Notes under the pieces: model-generated
Told to the model about the DNA's origin: nothing
Seen by the model: only the letters and a program-made list of their open reading frames with translations
Database searches by the model: none
Made by a program: the position numbers and the translations under genes
Assembly: GCA_014729705.1 (NCBI GenBank)
Contig: WJJK01000170.1
Location: 1-15,899, forward strand
Length of the DNA stretch: 15,899 bases
Direction of reading: 5' to 3'
DNA from: Candidatus Altarchaeales archaeon
Lineage (GTDB): Archaea > Altiarchaeota > Altiarchaeia > IMC4 > SCGC-AAA252-I15
Shown here: in pieces, positions 14,441 to 15,899 of the stretch
How positions within the stretch are numbered: position 1 is the stretch's first letter
Layout of the letters: each line of letters starts with the position of its first letter

Positions 14441-14455
14441 ACAATAATATATGTT
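14441..14455. promoter_or_regulatory. Shared divergent TATA element between the GT2 gene and the plus-strand GT-C gene
   Basis: ACAATAATATATGTT is nearly symmetrical: CAATAATATATG on the plus strand and CATATATTATTG on the minus. Its centre (about 14447) is 26-27 bases from both the ATG at 14420 (minus) and the GTG at 14473 (plus). Both genes would be leaderless and share one TBP-binding site. Confidence 0.6.
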
Positions 14456-14472
14456 TTGAGGCGATTGATAAG

Positions 14473-15899
14473 GTGCGGGGAAAAGAATTTTTGTTGCTGC
14501 TTGCGATAGTTTTTCTGGGATTCATGTTAAGGAGGTTTATGTATACAGGCTTCACTGCGTCAGACGACGCCTACTACGCCCACGCCGCCCACAGACTGTT
14601 GGAGGGGGATTTCGTTGGGGATAAGCTCTTCAACCTCAGGTGGGGCATGGTTTTAGCAGCCGCCTTATCCTTTAAGTTATTCGGGGTGGGCGAGGGCGCG
14701 CTGATGATTTATCCCATGCTACTTTCCCTATCCTCGATTGTTTTAGTCTATCTTTTAGGGAAAACATTAGCGGATTCAGAAACAGGGTTGCTTGCGTGTT
14801 TCCTCTGCGCCTTAAACCCCTTGGATGTGCGCTATGCGTCGATGTTTTTCCCGGATCTGCCTGCGAGCTTCTATGCGGGAAGCGCAGCAGTATTCTTCAT
14901 ATTAGGTTGTGGCAGGGGGAAGCCCTATCCCCTGGCTTTATCTGGTCTGCTGGTTTGGTTTGCGTGGCTTCATAAGGAAACCAGCCTCTATATAGCAGCA
15001 GCATTCACGGTATACGCCTTGATTGTGAGAGTCAACAGGAGATGCTTGTTTGTTTTCCTGGGGGTCTTGGTTTTTTTCCTGGCACTTGAATCCCTCTTCT
15101 ACTTTAATCAAATGGGGGATTTCTTCTATCGACTGGAGGTTATCGGGAAAAACAGGGGGGACATTGAACACTGGGGTGATGTGGAGATACGTGGACTAGG
15201 CTTCGAAGACCAGGTTCCCCCAACCTTTTTCCGGGTCTTGCTCGCAGGGCCGCTTAAGATTTTTCTGAATTTCCGGCTGGGGTTCCTCGGTTTAACCGCC
15301 GCCGTAGGGGTTTTATACGCGGTTCTGAATAAGCGGGGGGATCTTTATCTTCTGGGATCATGGTTTGGGGTGTGCGCCTTTTTATTGAACTTCAACACCA
15401 CAAGCCCCTCCGCTTATCAGCCCATACCCTTGTTCGACAGATACTTTCACATGCTGCTTATCCCCGCCTGCATACTGTCTGCGTATGCGCTCATGACCTT
15501 GGAAAAGCAACATAGACTAGGTTTTGGTTTGATTTTTTTCCTGCTGATATCAGGTTATGGGTTCGGTTTAGTTGAGGGTTTTTTTCAGTCAGATTCGGCC
15601 AAAAAAAATCGCCTGATGATCTCGCAGATTCCGAAAACAGAGAGAGTATATGCAGATGTTCGAAGCATTAGAGTGATAGAGTTCAAAAGAGGATATGAAA
15701 ACACGGGGTTAATAGACTTTTCAGGGTTAGATGAATCCCGGATTAAACCAGAGTCCTACGTCTACCTATATCCGGCTAGGATTAGTTTCTCGGTTGACCA
15801 CTACGACTACACTCCGCCTGATTTCATGGATGATGCTCCTAGAAACTGGATTTTAAAAGAGATTTGCGGGGATAAGAAATTATTTTATGTCCCGAAAAC
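14473..15899 (+). CDS. Large membrane glycosyltransferase-like protein (GT-C/GT39-like), 3' end outside window
   Basis: An open frame of 475 codons runs from GTG 14473 to the window edge without a stop. The protein starts VRGKEFLLLLAIVFLGFML (first span), then TASDDAYYAHAAHRLLEGD, an acidic loop (D31-D32) placed as in GT-C/PMT-like transferases. It continues with about nine more hydrophobic spans up to about residue 365. The final visible part is a soluble domain (about 375-475). GTG 14473 is chosen because it lies 26 bases from the TATA element, and no ATG or TTG precedes it in frame after the TGA at 14425. It is divergent from the GT2/GT-C pair, suggesting one cell-surface glycosylation locus. 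Activity is inferred from topology and the acidic motif. Confidence 0.75.
   Translation, partial: MRGKEFLLLLAIVFLGFMLRRFMYTGFTASDDAYYAHAAHRLLEGDFVGDKLFNLRWGMVLAAALSFKLFGVGEGALMIYPMLLSLSSIVLVYLLGKTLADSETGLLACFLCALNPLDVRYASMFFPDLPASFYAGSAAVFFILGCGRGKPYPLALSGLLVWFAWLHKETSLYIAAAFTVYALIVRVNRRCLFVFLGVLVFFLALESLFYFNQMGDFFYRLEVIGKNRGDIEHWGDVEIRGLGFEDQVPPTFFRVLLAGPLKIFLNFRLGFLGLTAAVGVLYAVLNKRGDLYLLGSWFGVCAFLLNFNTTSPSAYQPIPLFDRYFHMLLIPACILSAYALMTLEKQHRLGFGLIFFLLISGYGFGLVEGFFQSDSAKKNRLMISQIPKTERVYADVRSIRVIEFKRGYENTGLIDFSGLDESRIKPESYVYLYPARISFSVDHYDYTPPDFMDDAPRNWILKEICGDKKLFYVPK

Noticed and set aside
14421..14555. N-terminal extension of the GT2 protein from an ATG at 14555
   Set aside because: The extension is not conserved glycosyltransferase sequence, overlaps the divergent gene start, and the ATG at 14420 has a well-placed TATA element.
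1..15899. CRISPR array, insertion sequence or prophage genes
   Set aside because: No regularly spaced direct repeats, transposase, integrase or phage structural motifs were seen in any frame.

Overview
The window looks archaeal. The clearest sign is a tRNA-Asp(GUC) gene (7402-7554, minus) whose anticodon loop is split after position 37 by an 80-base intron with a textbook bulge-helix-bulge splice motif and no encoded CCA. Most genes also start within a few bases of where a TATA box about 26 bases upstream would place the transcript start, which is the archaeal leaderless pattern. The phylum cannot be fixed from the sequence; a DPANN-type or Altiarchaeota-like anaerobe is a guess.

Layout. 1-1600 (minus): indolepyruvate:ferredoxin oxidoreductase iorA, lacking the usual ferredoxin tail and without a normal start codon, followed by the first 22 codons of iorB; a small unknown gene lies upstream (1664-2005). 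2064-3616 (plus): a DrrAB-type ABC exporter. 3669-5468 (plus): a secreted, sequon-rich parallel beta-helix protein. 5675-6115 (minus): a small membrane protein, divergent from an HD-domain phosphohydrolase (6173-7255, plus). 7256-7742: the tRNA, a palindrome and an unexplained structured element. 7743-12185 (minus): hydC-hydB-hydA, a complete trimeric [FeFe]-hydrogenase, followed by an ArgA-like N-acetyltransferase. 12223-14420 (minus): a GT-C membrane glycosyltransferase and a dolichol-phosphate-sugar-synthase-like GT2 gene. 14473-15899 (plus): a second GT-C-like membrane protein, running off the window.

How the genes may work together (inference). IorAB oxidises aryl pyruvates from amino-acid breakdown and reduces ferredoxin. 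A HydABC-type enzyme would use reduced ferredoxin together with NADH to make H2, so the window carries the outline of a peptide-fermenting, H2-producing metabolism. The GT2 and GT-C genes would make and use lipid-linked sugars on the outer face of the membrane, and the sequon-rich beta-helix protein is a plausible acceptor.

The most notable points are the [FeFe]-hydrogenase trimer in an archaeal context, three divergent gene pairs whose starts lie 53-59 bases apart around one central TATA element, the start-codon anomaly of iorA, and the structured tRNA-5'-half-like element next to the intron-containing tRNA.
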